Assembly (NCBI RefSeq): GCF_031844685.1
Contig: NZ_CP134605.1
Span: 682,001-746,000, forward strand
Reading direction: 5' to 3'
Length of the DNA stretch: 64,000 nt
DNA from: Streptomyces sp. ITFR-21
GTDB taxonomy: Bacteria; Actinomycetota; Actinomycetes; Streptomycetales; Streptomycetaceae
This document shows positions 1 to 8,131 of this stretch, one piece after another. The notes under the pieces are model-generated. The model had not been told where the DNA came from, ran no database searches, and worked only from the letters and a program-made list of their open reading frames with translations. The translations under genes were made by a program, and so were the position numbers. Every line of letters starts with the position of its first letter. Within the stretch, counting starts at the first letter, position 1.

Positions 1-600
1 CTCGTCGGAGTCGAGCAGCCCCGCCTGCCGGGCGTCCTCGACCAGTACGGTCAGCTCGGCGCTGGTGAACACCGCGTCCACCTCGTCCTTGGGCTCGACC
101 CGGAAGGCCCGCAGGATCATCCGGGCGCACGCCCCGAGCACCGCGATGACCGGGCGGAAGATCCGGGCGAAGCCGACCAGGCCGGGGCTGAGCCACAGCG
201 CGGTCTTCTCCGGCGCGGCCATCGCCAGGTTCTTCGGCACCATCTCGCCGATCACCAGGTGCAGCGACACCACCAGCGCGAGCGCCAGCACGTAACCCAC
301 CGGGTGGACCAGCTCCTCCGGCATCCGCGCCGCCGAGAAGACGGGCTCCAGCAGGTGGGCGACGGTCGGTTCGGCGACCGCGCCGAGGGTCAGCGAGCAG
401 ACGGTGATGCCGAACTGGGCGGCGGCCATCATCTGCGGCAGGTGCTCCAGCCCGTACAGCACGGTACGGGCCCGGCGCTGCTCGGCGGCGAGCGGTTCGA
501 CCTGGCTGCGGCGGACCGAGACCAGCGCGAACTCGGCGCCGACGAAGAACCCGTTGCCGAGTACCAGCAGGACGGCGAACAGCAGTCGGAGTGCGCTCAT
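1..600 (-). CDS. CNNM/HlyC-type membrane protein, C-terminal part outside the window
   Basis: The first 200 residues are visible and run off the left edge. A hydrophobic helix at about residues 4-25 contains the GNGFFVGAEFALV signature of DUF21/CNNM proteins. It is followed by two more hydrophobic stretches and the IGEMVPKNLA motif typical of this transporter domain. CBS and CorC/HlyC domains would normally follow but lie outside. The ATG overlaps the TGA of the next upstream gene (ATGA), so the two paralogues are translationally coupled. Family members are inner-membrane proteins linked to Mg/Co efflux or resistance; the old name 'hemolysin' is not a functional statement. Confidence 0.9.
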   Translation of the reverse strand, partial: MSALRLLFAVLLVLGNGFFVGAEFALVSVRRSQVEPLAAEQRRARTVLYGLEHLPQMMAAAQFGITVCSLTLGAVAEPTVAHLLEPVFSAARMPEELVHPVGYVLALALVVSLHLVIGEMVPKNLAMAAPEKTALWLSPGLVGFARIFRPVIAVLGACARMILRAFRVEPKDEVDAVFTSAELTVLVEDARQAGLLDSDE

Positions 601-1928
601 CGCCCGTCCTCCTCCCCCGCGGCGGGACCGGTACGCACGATCCGCACCCGTTCCGCGCGGTGGTGGCCGACCTCCTCGACCCGCAGCCGCCAGCCGGGCA
701 GCGCGACGGCGTCGCCGATCTCCGGGATGCGGGTCAGCAGGTCGGCGACGAGCCCGGCGACCGTCTCGTACGGCCCCTCGGGCGCGTGCAGGCCGATCCT
801 GGCCAGGGTGTCGATCCGGCAGCCGCCGTCGGCGTCCCAGGTGGGCAGGCCGTTCTCGGCCGAGGCCTGGGCGAGTTCGGGCAGGTCGGCGGCGTCGTGC
901 TCGTCGCGGACCTCGCCGACCAGCTCCTCGACGATGTCCTCCAGGGTGACCACGCCCGCGGTGCCCCCGTACTCGTCGACCACGACCGCTATCGGCTGCT
1001 GGCTGCGCAGCATCTCCAGCAGCAGCTGGCCGGGCAGCGTCTCGGGGACGAGCAGCGGGGCGACCGCGATCCGGCCGGCCGGGGTGCGGTCGCGCAGCTC
1101 GGCGGGGACGGCGAGGGCGTCCTTGAGGTGGACCATGCCGGTGATGTCGTCGAGCCGCTCCCGGTAGACGGGGAAGCGGGACAGGCCGGTGGCCCGGGTG
1201 AGGTTGAGTACGTCCGCCGCGGTGGCGGTGTCCTCCAGGGCGGCCACCCGCACCCGGGGGGTCATCACGTTCTCCGCGGTGAGGTGGCCCAGCGACAGGG
1301 TGCGGACGAACAGGTCGGCGGTGTCCTGTTCGATGGCGCCGGCCTGCGCCGAGTGCCGGGCCAGCGAGACCAGCTCACTGGGGGTACGGGCGGAGGCGAG
1401 TTCGTCGGCGGGCTCGACGCCGAGCATCCGCACCAGGCGGTTGGCGGTCCGGTTGAGGAGTTCGATCAGCGGGCGGAAGACGCGGGAGAAGACCTGCTGC
1501 GGTCCGGCGACCATCCGGGCGACGGCCAGCGGCCGGGAGACAGCCCAGTTCTTGGGGACCAGCTCGCCGATGACCATCTGTACGGCGGAGGCCACGACCA
1601 TGCCGAGCACCACCGCCAGGGCGGGCGTGGCGCCGTCCGGTATCCCGGTGGCGGCGAGCGGGCCGGTCAGCAGGTCGGCGAGCGCGGGTTCGGCCAGCAT
1701 GCCGACCACCAGGGAGGTGATGGTGATGCCGAGCTGGGTGCCGGAGAGCTGGAAGGAGAGTTTGCCGAGGGCCGCCACCACACTGCGGGCGCGGCGGTCG
1801 CCTTCGGCCGCGGCGCGTTCGGCGGCCGGCCGTTCCACCGTCACCAGGCCGAACTCGGCGGCGACGAAGAATCCGTTGGCGAGGATCAGGACGAGGGCCG
1901 CTGCGAGCAGCAGCAGTGAGGTGTTCAT
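597..1928 (-). CDS. CNNM transmembrane / CBS-pair / CorC-HlyC protein
   Basis: A complete 443-residue member of the CorC/HlyC (CNNM) family. The N-terminal DUF21 membrane domain (about residues 1-190) has the LANGFFVAAEFGLV helix and the IGELVPKNWAV motif. A CBS pair follows at about 215-335, beginning at ENVMTPRV. The C-terminal transporter-associated domain (about 350-435) contains LPTWDADGG. Likely role is divalent-cation efflux or sensing at the cytoplasmic membrane. It precedes a paralogue with a 4-nt ATGA overlap, so two subunits are probably made together. No strong ribosome binding site is seen upstream of the ATG. Confidence 0.92.
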   Translation of the reverse strand: MNTSLLLLAAALVLILANGFFVAAEFGLVTVERPAAERAAAEGDRRARSVVAALGKLSFQLSGTQLGITITSLVVGMLAEPALADLLTGPLAATGIPDGATPALAVVLGMVVASAVQMVIGELVPKNWAVSRPLAVARMVAGPQQVFSRVFRPLIELLNRTANRLVRMLGVEPADELASARTPSELVSLARHSAQAGAIEQDTADLFVRTLSLGHLTAENVMTPRVRVAALEDTATAADVLNLTRATGLSRFPVYRERLDDITGMVHLKDALAVPAELRDRTPAGRIAVAPLLVPETLPGQLLLEMLRSQQPIAVVVDEYGGTAGVVTLEDIVEELVGEVRDEHDAADLPELAQASAENGLPTWDADGGCRIDTLARIGLHAPEGPYETVAGLVADLLTRIPEIGDAVALPGWRLRVEEVGHHRAERVRIVRTGPAAGEEDGR

Positions 1929-2226
1929 GATGCCGCCGCTCGCTCTGCCGGGGCGGTCGGGCCCGGGTCGGAAGGGGCGGCGCAGGTACTACCGGACGGT
2001 TCGTCCATCGGGCTGGGGAAGTCACTCCTCGATCGGTCGGGGCCCCGCGATCGGTGCGGCGGGGGAGGTGCGGGGCGGGCGCGGGGGGCGCCGTCGCTCC
2101 AGGGTAGTCATTGCGGCCCGTGTCGCGTAGGACGGTGTACGGCGTCGTCGGGTGTGGTCACGGAGTGCTTTCCCCGCGGTTCGCTGCGCAGTCCCGGTGG
2201 GCCGGTACGCGTCGCCGGTCCCCATT
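1929..2226. other. Intergenic region, 298 bp, no gene recognised
   Basis: G-rich stretch between the PH-domain gene and the CNNM pair. Open frames here are shadows without a coherent protein or ribosome binding site. It presumably holds the promoter of the CNNM pair, but I see no convincing -35/-10 pair. Confidence 0.4.
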
Positions 2227-2724
2227 TCAGCGCGGCTCCGCGGGGCCGCCGCCGCGCGCCTCGCCGAGTTCCTCCACCAGGGTGCGCAGCAGCAGCGCGT
2301 CCCGCAGCGCCCGGCGCCTGGCGATGCCGGGCTGGATGCCCATCACCGGCAGGCTGGTGCCGTCGGCGAGGTCGAGGTGCACCCAGGCGTCGCCGTTGCG
2401 CAGGTGCACGGCCACCACCTCGGCCCAGTCCAGCCGGCGTTTCAGCGTGAGGTTGATCACGGTGAGCCCGCCGCGGTCGGCGACCGCCTTGGGCCGGCTG
2501 AGCAGGAGCAGGACCGCGCAGAACAGCGCCCCGGTCAGGCTCACCACGATCCGCTCGCCGGTGCTCCAGGGCGCGGCGCCGTCGTGCGGCATGGCCACCG
2601 CGACCGCGGTGAGCGCGGCGAAGAGCGCGGCGCCGAGACTGAGCAGCACCACCCGGGTGACGAGCGGCCGGAAGGTCACCGGCAGCTCGGCCCGGGTGGT
2701 TCGCGGGACGTCGTCGCGGCTCAC
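2227..2724 (-). CDS. PH-domain (bPH-type) membrane protein
   Basis: A 165-residue protein with two hydrophobic helices at about residues 24-46 and 61-79. A short beta-rich bacterial PH-like segment follows, containing GLTVINLTLKRRLDWAEV and WVHLDLADGTSLPVMGIQPG. This layout is common in actinobacterial small membrane proteins annotated 'PH domain-containing'. The GTG start overlaps the hisG stop (GTGA), so it is the distal gene of the rib-his operon. The function is unknown, and the link to histidine or riboflavin synthesis is positional only. Confidence 0.82.
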   Translation of the reverse strand: MSRDDVPRTTRAELPVTFRPLVTRVVLLSLGAALFAALTAVAVAMPHDGAAPWSTGERIVVSLTGALFCAVLLLLSRPKAVADRGGLTVINLTLKRRLDWAEVVAVHLRNGDAWVHLDLADGTSLPVMGIQPGIARRRALRDALLLRTLVEELGEARGGGPAEPR

Positions 2725-3569
2725 AGCCGGGCGGCGTGGATGCCGGTGGTCAAGATGGCGCGGGCGCCGAGGTCGTACAGCTCGTCCATGATCCGCTGGG
2801 CGTCGGCGGTGGGGACCATGGCGCGGACCGCGACCCAGCCCTCGTGGTGCAGCGGCGAGACGGTGGGCGACTCCAGGCCGGGGGTCAGGGCGACCGCCCG
2901 CTCGACCTGCTCGACGCGGATGTCGTAGTCCATCATCACGTAGCGCCGGGCGACCAGGACGCCCTGCAGGCGGCGCAGGAACTGCTGCACCTTGGTGTCC
3001 TCGGCCCCGGCGCCGACCCGGCGGATGACGACGGCCTCGGACTCCATGATCGGCTCGCCGAAGGTCTCCAGACCGGCGTTGCGCAGCGAGGTACCGGTCT
3101 CCACCACGTCGGCGATGACCTCGGCGACGCCGAGCTTGATCGCGGTCTCCACGGCGCCGTCGAGGTGCACCACGGCGGCGTCCACGCCGTTGTCGGCGAG
3201 GTGCTTCTCGACCACGCCCTCGTAGGAGGTGGCGACCGTCATCCCGCCGAGGTCCTGCACGCTGCCGGCGGTGCCGGGCCTGGCCGCGTAGCGGAAGGTG
3301 GAGCGGGCGAAGCCGAGCTTGAGGATCTCCTCGGCGTTGGCCCCGGAGTCCAGCAGCAGGTCGCGGCCGGTGACGCCGATGTCGAGCCGGCCGGAGCTGA
3401 CGTAGATGGCGATGTCGCGCGGGCGCAGGTAGAAGAACTCGACGTCGTTCTCCGCGTCGACCATCACCAGTTCCTTGGACTCCTTGCGCTGCCGGTACCC
3501 GGCCTCATGCAGCATGGCCGCCGCCGGTGCGGACAGTGAGCCCTTGTTGGGGACGGCGATGCGCAGCAT
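2721..3569 (-). CDS. hisG: ATP phosphoribosyltransferase (HisG, long form)
   Basis: First step of histidine synthesis: condenses ATP and PRPP to phosphoribosyl-ATP. The 282 residues fit the long, homohexameric HisG with a C-terminal ACT-like regulatory domain (about 210-282) for histidine feedback. The start is MLRIAVPNKG; earlier in-frame codons encode only low-complexity sequence. The PRPP-binding loop is seen as DVVETGTSLRNAGL. It lies 68 bp downstream of hisE. Having hisE-hisG at the end of a riboflavin operon, away from the other his genes, is the usual Streptomyces arrangement as I remember it. Confidence 0.96.
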   Translation of the reverse strand: MLRIAVPNKGSLSAPAAAMLHEAGYRQRKESKELVMVDAENDVEFFYLRPRDIAIYVSSGRLDIGVTGRDLLLDSGANAEEILKLGFARSTFRYAARPGTAGSVQDLGGMTVATSYEGVVEKHLADNGVDAAVVHLDGAVETAIKLGVAEVIADVVETGTSLRNAGLETFGEPIMESEAVVIRRVGAGAEDTKVQQFLRRLQGVLVARRYVMMDYDIRVEQVERAVALTPGLESPTVSPLHHEGWVAVRAMVPTADAQRIMDELYDLGARAILTTGIHAARL

Positions 3570-3637
3570 GAGGACGGGTTCCTTCTGTGGGGCGGCGGTT
3601 GGAGGGGGGCCGGGAACGTGTCCGTTCCGGGGACTTC

Positions 3638-3910
3638 TTACAGGTGGGCGTACACGTCGTCCAGGGAGATGCCCCGGGCGACCATCATCACCTGAACGTG
3701 GTAGAGCAGTTGGGAGATCTCCTCGGCGGTGGCGGCGGCGCCCTCGTACTCGGCGGCCATCCACACCTCGGCGGCCTCCTCGACCACCTTCTTGCCGATC
3801 GCGTGCACGCCCTTGCCGACGAGTTCCGCCGTACGGGACGTGCCGGGGTCGCCGGTGGCGGCCTTGTGCTGGAGCTCGGTGAAGAGCTCCTCGAATGTCT
3901 TGTTGGCCAT
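3638..3910 (-). CDS. hisE: Phosphoribosyl-ATP diphosphatase (HisE)
   Basis: Second step of histidine synthesis: hydrolyses PR-ATP to PR-AMP and pyrophosphate. The 90-residue all-alpha MazG-like protein carries the acidic metal-binding helices [16 protein letters not shown] and [14 protein letters not shown], which coordinate Mg. It is a stand-alone HisE rather than a HisIE fusion, as usual in actinobacteria. It starts at an ATG 34 bp after ribH and lies directly upstream of hisG, its metabolic predecessor. Confidence 0.95.
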   Translation of the reverse strand: MANKTFEELFTELQHKAATGDPGTSRTAELVGKGVHAIGKKVVEEAAEVWMAAEYEGAAATAEEISQLLYHVQVMMVARGISLDDVYAHL

Positions 3911-3944
3911 GGTGGTCCTAAGGGTACGGGGAACGGCCGGCCGC

Positions 3945-4430
3945 TCAGCGCCGAGGTTCGGCGGCCGAGCGCAGGACGGCGGCGGTGGCGACGGCCGCGG
4001 TGACCGCTTCGTGGCCCTTGTCCTCGGCGGAGCCGGGCAGTCCGGCCCGGTCCAGGGCCTGCTGCTCGGTGTCGCAGGTCAGTACGCCGAAGCCGACCGG
4101 GACGCCGGTGTCCACGCTGACCTGGGTCAGGCCCGCGGTGACGCCCTGCGAGACGTACTCGAAGTGCGGGGTGCCGCCGCGGATGATCACCCCGAGTGCC
4201 ACGACCGCGTCGTAGCCGCGGCCGGCCAGCACCTTGGCGGCGACGGGCAGTTCGAAGCTGCCCGGCACCCGCAGCAGGGTCGGCTCCTCGATGCCGAGTT
4301 CGCGCAGGGCGCGGACGGCCCCGTCGACGAGGCCGTCCATCACCTGGGTGTGCCACTGGGCCGCGATCACCGCGACACGCAGACCGCCGCTGTTCTCCAC
4401 GGTCAGCTCGGGGGCGCCCTTACCGCTCAC
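3945..4430 (-). CDS. ribH: 6,7-dimethyl-8-ribityllumazine synthase
   Basis: Condenses 5-amino-6-ribitylaminouracil with 3,4-dihydroxybutanone 4-phosphate to lumazine, the penultimate step of riboflavin synthesis; the family forms pentamers or icosahedral shells. The 161 residues include the substrate loops [12 protein letters not shown] and [14 protein letters not shown], with the catalytic histidine in PHFEYV, and the C-terminal [16 protein letters not shown]. The GTG start is preceded by GGAGAGAA. That ribosome binding site is formed at the edge of a heptamer repeat array lying between ribBA and ribH. Confidence 0.97.
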   Translation of the reverse strand: MSGKGAPELTVENSGGLRVAVIAAQWHTQVMDGLVDGAVRALRELGIEEPTLLRVPGSFELPVAAKVLAGRGYDAVVALGVIIRGGTPHFEYVSQGVTAGLTQVSVDTGVPVGFGVLTCDTEQQALDRAGLPGSAEDKGHEAVTAAVATAAVLRSAAEPRR

Positions 4431-4441
4431 TTCTCTCCTCG

Positions 4442-4497
4442 GTGCTCAGTGCTCAGTGCTTCGTGCTCGGTGCTTCGTGCTCGGTGCTCGGTGCCTG
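4442..4497. repeat. Heptamer tandem repeat, 8 units (consensus GTGCTCG)
   Basis: Eight consecutive 7-bp units read GTGCTCA, GTGCTCA, GTGCTTC, GTGCTCG, GTGCTTC, GTGCTCG, GTGCTCG, GTGCCTG. They occupy most of the 86-bp ribBA-ribH gap and end at the ribH ribosome binding site. On the coding strand the unit reads CACCGAG. Confidence 0.9.
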
Positions 4498-4516
4498 CGG
4501 GTGCGCGGGCGGGTGT

Positions 4517-5887
4517 TCAGCGGCCGGCCGGGTCGAGCCACGGCAGGTCGTGGCCCATCCGGTCGCGCTTGGTGCGCAGGTAGCGCAGATTGTGCTCCCC
4601 GGGGGTGACCGGCATCGGCTCGCTCCCCCGTACGTCCAGGCCGTACCGGATCAGGGCGCCGGTCTTGGCCGGGTTGTTGGTCATCAGCCGCAGTGAGCGG
4701 ACCCCGAGGTCGGCGAGGATGCTCGCGGCGGCGCCGTAGTCGCGGGCGTCGGCGGGCAGGCCGAGTTCCAGGTTGGCGTCGAGGGTGTCGCGGCCGCGCT
4801 CCTGGAGCTCGTAGGCGCGCAGCTTGGACATCAGGCCGATGCCGCGCCCCTCGTGGCCGCGCAGGTACAGCACCACGCCGCGGCCGGCCTCGCTGACCTT
4901 GCGCAGCGCGGCCTGCAGCTGCGGGCCGCAGTCGCAGCGCTGCGAGCCGAAGACGTCGCCGGTCAGGCACTCGGAGTGCACCCGGACCAGGACGTCGTGG
5001 CCGTCGCCGATGTCGCCGGCCACCAGCGCGACGTGCTCCACGCCGTCATCGGCGGCGCGGTAGCCGTAGGCCCGGAAGTCGCCATGGACGGTGGGCAGCG
5101 CGGTGCTGGCCTCGCGGCGGACGGCGGGGGCCGGCGGCGTGGTGGTGCCGGTCTGCGGGCTCGCGGCGGGCTCGGTGGCGCGACGGTAGGCGATCAGGTC
5201 CTCGATGGAGATGATCGCCAGGCCGTGCTTGCGGGCGAACGGGAAGAGGTCCGGCAGCCGGGCCATGGTGCCGTCCTCGCGGGCGATCTCCACGATGGCG
5301 GCGGCGGGCCGCAGTCCGGCGAGCCGGGCCAGGTCCACCCCGGCCTCGGTGTGGCCGGGGCGGGCGAGCACCCCGCCGGACCGGGCGCGCAGCGGGAAGA
5401 CGTGCCCGGGGCGGACGAAGTCGGTGGCGACGGCGCCGGGTTCGGTGAGCAGCCGGATGGTGGCGGCCCGGTCGGCGGCGGAGATCCCGGTGGTCACCCC
5501 GTGCGCGGCGCTCGCGTCCACCGACACGGCGAAGGCGGTCCGCATCGACTCGGTGTTGGCCTGGACCATCTGCGGCAGCTCCAGCCGGTCCAGTTCGGCT
5601 GGCTCCATGGGCACGCAGACCAGTCCGCGGCACTCGCTCATCATGAAGGCGACGATCTGCGGGGTGATCTTCTCGGCGGCGACCACCAGGTCGCCCTCGT
5701 TCTCCCGGTTCTCGTCGTCGACGACCACGACGGGCCGGCCGGCGGCGATGTCGGCGATGGCGCGTTCCACCGGGTCGAGCACCAGGTCGGTGTCGTCGTA
5801 CCAGGAGTCGTGCCGGTCGTGCCCGTCGTGTCCCTCGCGTCCGTCATGTTCATCGTGCTCGTCCTGCAGTACGGTCACGGCGCTCAT
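4517..5887 (-). CDS. ribBA: Bifunctional 3,4-dihydroxy-2-butanone-4-phosphate synthase / GTP cyclohydrolase II
   Basis: Supplies both riboflavin precursors. The 456 residues hold an N-terminal RibB domain (about 35-240) with [11 protein letters not shown] for Mg/substrate and [20 protein letters not shown]. The C-terminal RibA domain (about 255-450) has the zinc site [20 protein letters not shown] and the GTP-binding [11 protein letters not shown] and [10 protein letters not shown]. The chosen ATG follows GGAAGGAG. Residues 9-32 form an unusual His/Asp-rich lead-in (five His and many Asp/Glu) before the catalytic fold begins. It lies 121 bp after ribE. Confidence 0.96.
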   Translation of the reverse strand: MSAVTVLQDEHDEHDGREGHDGHDRHDSWYDDTDLVLDPVERAIADIAAGRPVVVVDDENRENEGDLVVAAEKITPQIVAFMMSECRGLVCVPMEPAELDRLELPQMVQANTESMRTAFAVSVDASAAHGVTTGISAADRAATIRLLTEPGAVATDFVRPGHVFPLRARSGGVLARPGHTEAGVDLARLAGLRPAAAIVEIAREDGTMARLPDLFPFARKHGLAIISIEDLIAYRRATEPAASPQTGTTTPPAPAVRREASTALPTVHGDFRAYGYRAADDGVEHVALVAGDIGDGHDVLVRVHSECLTGDVFGSQRCDCGPQLQAALRKVSEAGRGVVLYLRGHEGRGIGLMSKLRAYELQERGRDTLDANLELGLPADARDYGAAASILADLGVRSLRLMTNNPAKTGALIRYGLDVRGSEPMPVTPGEHNLRYLRTKRDRMGHDLPWLDPAGR

Positions 5888-6008
5888 GCCGTCACTCCTT
5901 CCGCGACGGTGGTGGTGCGGTGGGTCTGGTCGCGGCCGGGGGCCGCGGGGGAGCCGCCGCGGGGGCGGACGGCTGTGGACGCCTCGCCGGCCGGCCGGTG
6001 CGCGGCGT

Positions 6009-6629
6009 TCACCGGGCACCGGCCCCGTCGGCGGCGTCGGGGTCCGGCAGCAGCATGCGCTCCACGTACTTGGCGATGACGTCGACTTCGAGGTTGACCG
6101 GGTCGCCGGGCTGCTTGATGCCGAGGGTGGTCAGCGCGAGGGTGGTGGGGATCAGGCTGACGGTGAAGTGGTCGGCTGCGGCGTCCACCACGGTGAGGCT
6201 GATGCCGTCGACCGTGATGGAGCCCTTCTCCACGACGTAGCGGGCGAGTCCGGCGGGCAGCGCGATCCTGACGATCTCCCAGTGCTCGGCCGGGACGCGC
6301 TCCAGTACGGTGCCGGTGCCGTCCACGTGGCCCTGGACGAGGTGACCGCCGAGCCGTCCGCCGAGCGCCATCGGGCGCTCCAGGTTGACCCGGGAGCCGG
6401 GGACGAGCGCGCCGAGGCTGGAGCGGTTCAGCGTCTCGGCCATCACGTCGGCGGTGAACGCGCCGTCCTCGTACTCGACCACGGTCAGACAGACGCCGTT
6501 GACGGCGATGGAGTCGCCGTGCTTGGCGTCCTCGGTGACGACGGGGCCGCGGACGGTGAAGCGGGAGGCGTCGCCGAGGTTCTCGACGGCGGTGATCTCA
6601 CCCAGTTCTTCGACGATTCCGGTGAACAC
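6009..6629 (-). CDS. ribE: Riboflavin synthase, alpha-type
   Basis: Dismutates two 6,7-dimethyl-8-ribityllumazine molecules to riboflavin and the pyrimidinedione. The 206 residues comprise two lumazine-binding barrels. The first begins [12 protein letters not shown]; the second follows [17 protein letters not shown], with its own substrate pocket to about residue 190. The GTG start is preceded by AGGAGAGC and matches the conserved FTGIVEE N-terminus; the upstream in-frame ATG encodes unrelated sequence. It starts one base after the ribD stop. Confidence 0.96.
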   Translation of the reverse strand: MFTGIVEELGEITAVENLGDASRFTVRGPVVTEDAKHGDSIAVNGVCLTVVEYEDGAFTADVMAETLNRSSLGALVPGSRVNLERPMALGGRLGGHLVQGHVDGTGTVLERVPAEHWEIVRIALPAGLARYVVEKGSITVDGISLTVVDAAADHFTVSLIPTTLALTTLGIKQPGDPVNLEVDVIAKYVERMLLPDPDAADGAGAR

Positions 6630-6630
6630 T

Positions 6631-7722
6631 TCAGCTCTCCTGAGTTGCGGTGGGGACGGCGGTGACGCGCAGGTCGGGACCGAGGCGCACGACATCGGTC
6701 ACGTCGAGCCGCAACGCGTCCGCGATGGTCCTGATTCCTGCCCGGCCGAGGGCGGCGCGGCCGGAGCCGAGCAGGGCGGGGGCGAGGTAGCCGGTGACGG
6801 CGTCGACCGCGCCGGCCGCGACGAACGCCCCGGCGAGCGTCGGACCGCCCTCCAGCAGCACCGAGCGCACCCCGCGGCGGTGCAGTTCGGCCAGCAGGGC
6901 GGGGATGCGCAGTCCGCCGTCGTCGCCGGGCGGCAGCCGGACGGTGTCCACGCCGGGCAGGTGCGCGGTGTCGGCGTCCTCGGCGACGGCGATCAGGGTC
7001 GGGGCGGCGTCGTCCAGCACCCGGGCGCCGAGGGTGGTACGGGCCCGGGTGTCCACCACGACCCGCAGCGGCTGGACGGCCCCGTCGACGCCGCGGACGG
7101 CCAGGTGGGGGTCGTCGGCGAGCAGGGTGCCGGAGCCGACCACCACCGCGTCGGACTCGGCGCGCAGCCGGTGCACGTCGGCCCGCGCCTGCGGGGAGGT
7201 GATCCAGCGGCTGGAACCGTCGGCGGCGGCGATCCGGCCGTCGAGGGTGGCGGCGTACTTCCAGCGCACATGGGGGCGGCCCTTGCGGACCGCGGTGAGC
7301 CAGGCGGTGTTGACCGCCTCCGCCTCGGCGGCGAGCAGCCCGCTCGCCACGTCCACCCCCGCGGCCCGCAGCGTTTGCCCGCCGCCGGCCGCGACCGGGC
7401 TGGGGTCGGCGACCGCGTAGACGACCCGGGCGAGTCCGGCCGCGATCAGCGCCTGGGCGCAGGGGCCGGTACGGCCGGTGTGGTTGCAGGGTTCGAGGGT
7501 GACCAGCGCGGTGCCGCCCCGGGCGCGTTCCCCGGCGGCGAGCAGTGCGTGCACCTCGGCGTGCGGGCCGCCCGCCCGGCGGTGCCAGCCCTCGCCGGCG
7601 ACGGCGCCGGACGGGTCCAGGATCACGCACCCGACGACGGGATTGGGCGCGGTGGCGCCGAGCGCGCGAGCCGACAGCGCGACGGCGCGGTACATCGCGT
7701 CGGTTTCCGTGGCGGTGGCCAC
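6631..7722 (-). CDS. ribD: Bifunctional pyrimidine deaminase/reductase
   Basis: Deaminates and then reduces the GTP cyclohydrolase II product in riboflavin synthesis. The 363 residues hold an N-terminal cytidine-deaminase-like zinc domain, with HAEVHAL and [15 protein letters not shown] giving the His and two Cys ligands. The DHFR-like NADPH reductase domain follows at about 150-355, including [19 protein letters not shown] start with CAGGAGGACCCG in front is preferred over an upstream ATG in low-complexity sequence. It is the first gene behind the FMN riboswitch. Confidence 0.95.
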   Translation of the reverse strand: MATATETDAMYRAVALSARALGATAPNPVVGCVILDPSGAVAGEGWHRRAGGPHAEVHALLAAGERARGGTALVTLEPCNHTGRTGPCAQALIAAGLARVVYAVADPSPVAAGGGQTLRAAGVDVASGLLAAEAEAVNTAWLTAVRKGRPHVRWKYAATLDGRIAAADGSSRWITSPQARADVHRLRAESDAVVVGSGTLLADDPHLAVRGVDGAVQPLRVVVDTRARTTLGARVLDDAAPTLIAVAEDADTAHLPGVDTVRLPPGDDGGLRIPALLAELHRRGVRSVLLEGGPTLAGAFVAAGAVDAVTGYLAPALLGSGRAALGRAGIRTIADALRLDVTDVVRLGPDLRVTAVPTATQES

Positions 7723-7725
7723 CGG

Positions 7726-7751
7726 GTCCTCCTGCCTCTCCAGGCACGGAC
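7726..7751 (-). promoter_or_regulatory. Hairpin beside the ribD ribosome binding site
   Basis: In the ribD leader the arms GUCC/GGAC and GCCU/AGGC fold around a GGAG loop, so that the AGGAGG ribosome binding site lies in the 3' arm. This would suit translational control by the riboswitch upstream. The base pairing is visible; the regulatory role is inferred. Confidence 0.45.
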
Positions 7752-7867
7752 TCCGGGGCGTCGGGAGACTTCGGGCGGAACGCCGCTCCCCCGCACACCG
7801 GGACACCCGCGGCACACGCCTCACGCGTGGCCCGCCGGGCGGCGGCGTACCGTGGACAACGCCCGCC

Positions 7868-7994
7868 GCGCACTGCCTCCCATCCGGACTTTAACCGTCG
7901 GTCCAGGAGTTTCACCTGGTCAACCGGCCGCAGGCTGCGGTCGGGTCGCGGACTGTAACCGCCGGTTCGGAATTGCACCGACCCCGGAGTGCGC
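7868..7994 (-). promoter_or_regulatory. FMN riboswitch (RFN element)
   Basis: Read on the minus strand, the conserved RFN blocks appear in order: GGGGTCGGTGCAATTCC, ACCGGCGGTTACAGTCC, GGTGAAACTCCTGG, then GACGGTTAAAGTCCGGATGG. The closing P1 stem is the perfect pair GCGCACT/AGTGCGC. FMN binding should lower expression of the downstream rib genes. It lies about 145 nt upstream of ribD, leaving room for an expression platform. Confidence 0.96.
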
Positions 7995-8131
7995 AAACGT
8001 CACTGATACGCCCCCGATTTTGCCACGCCGCAAAGGCTGTGGCCCGGCCATCGCCTGTGCGCTGCCTCACACGACGGCGATGTTTATCCCGCTTTTTCCC
8101 CATGTCTCCGCCCCGCGGGTGCCGCCCGGTC

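Noticed and set aside
1..1928. The CNNM pair as true hemolysins
   Set aside because: The family name is historical; the domains (DUF21, CBS, CorC/HlyC) point to ion transport or sensing, and no pore-forming features are seen.
4442..4497. Heptamer array as a CRISPR-like repeat
   Set aside because: The units are only 7 bp with no spacers, and no cas genes are present.
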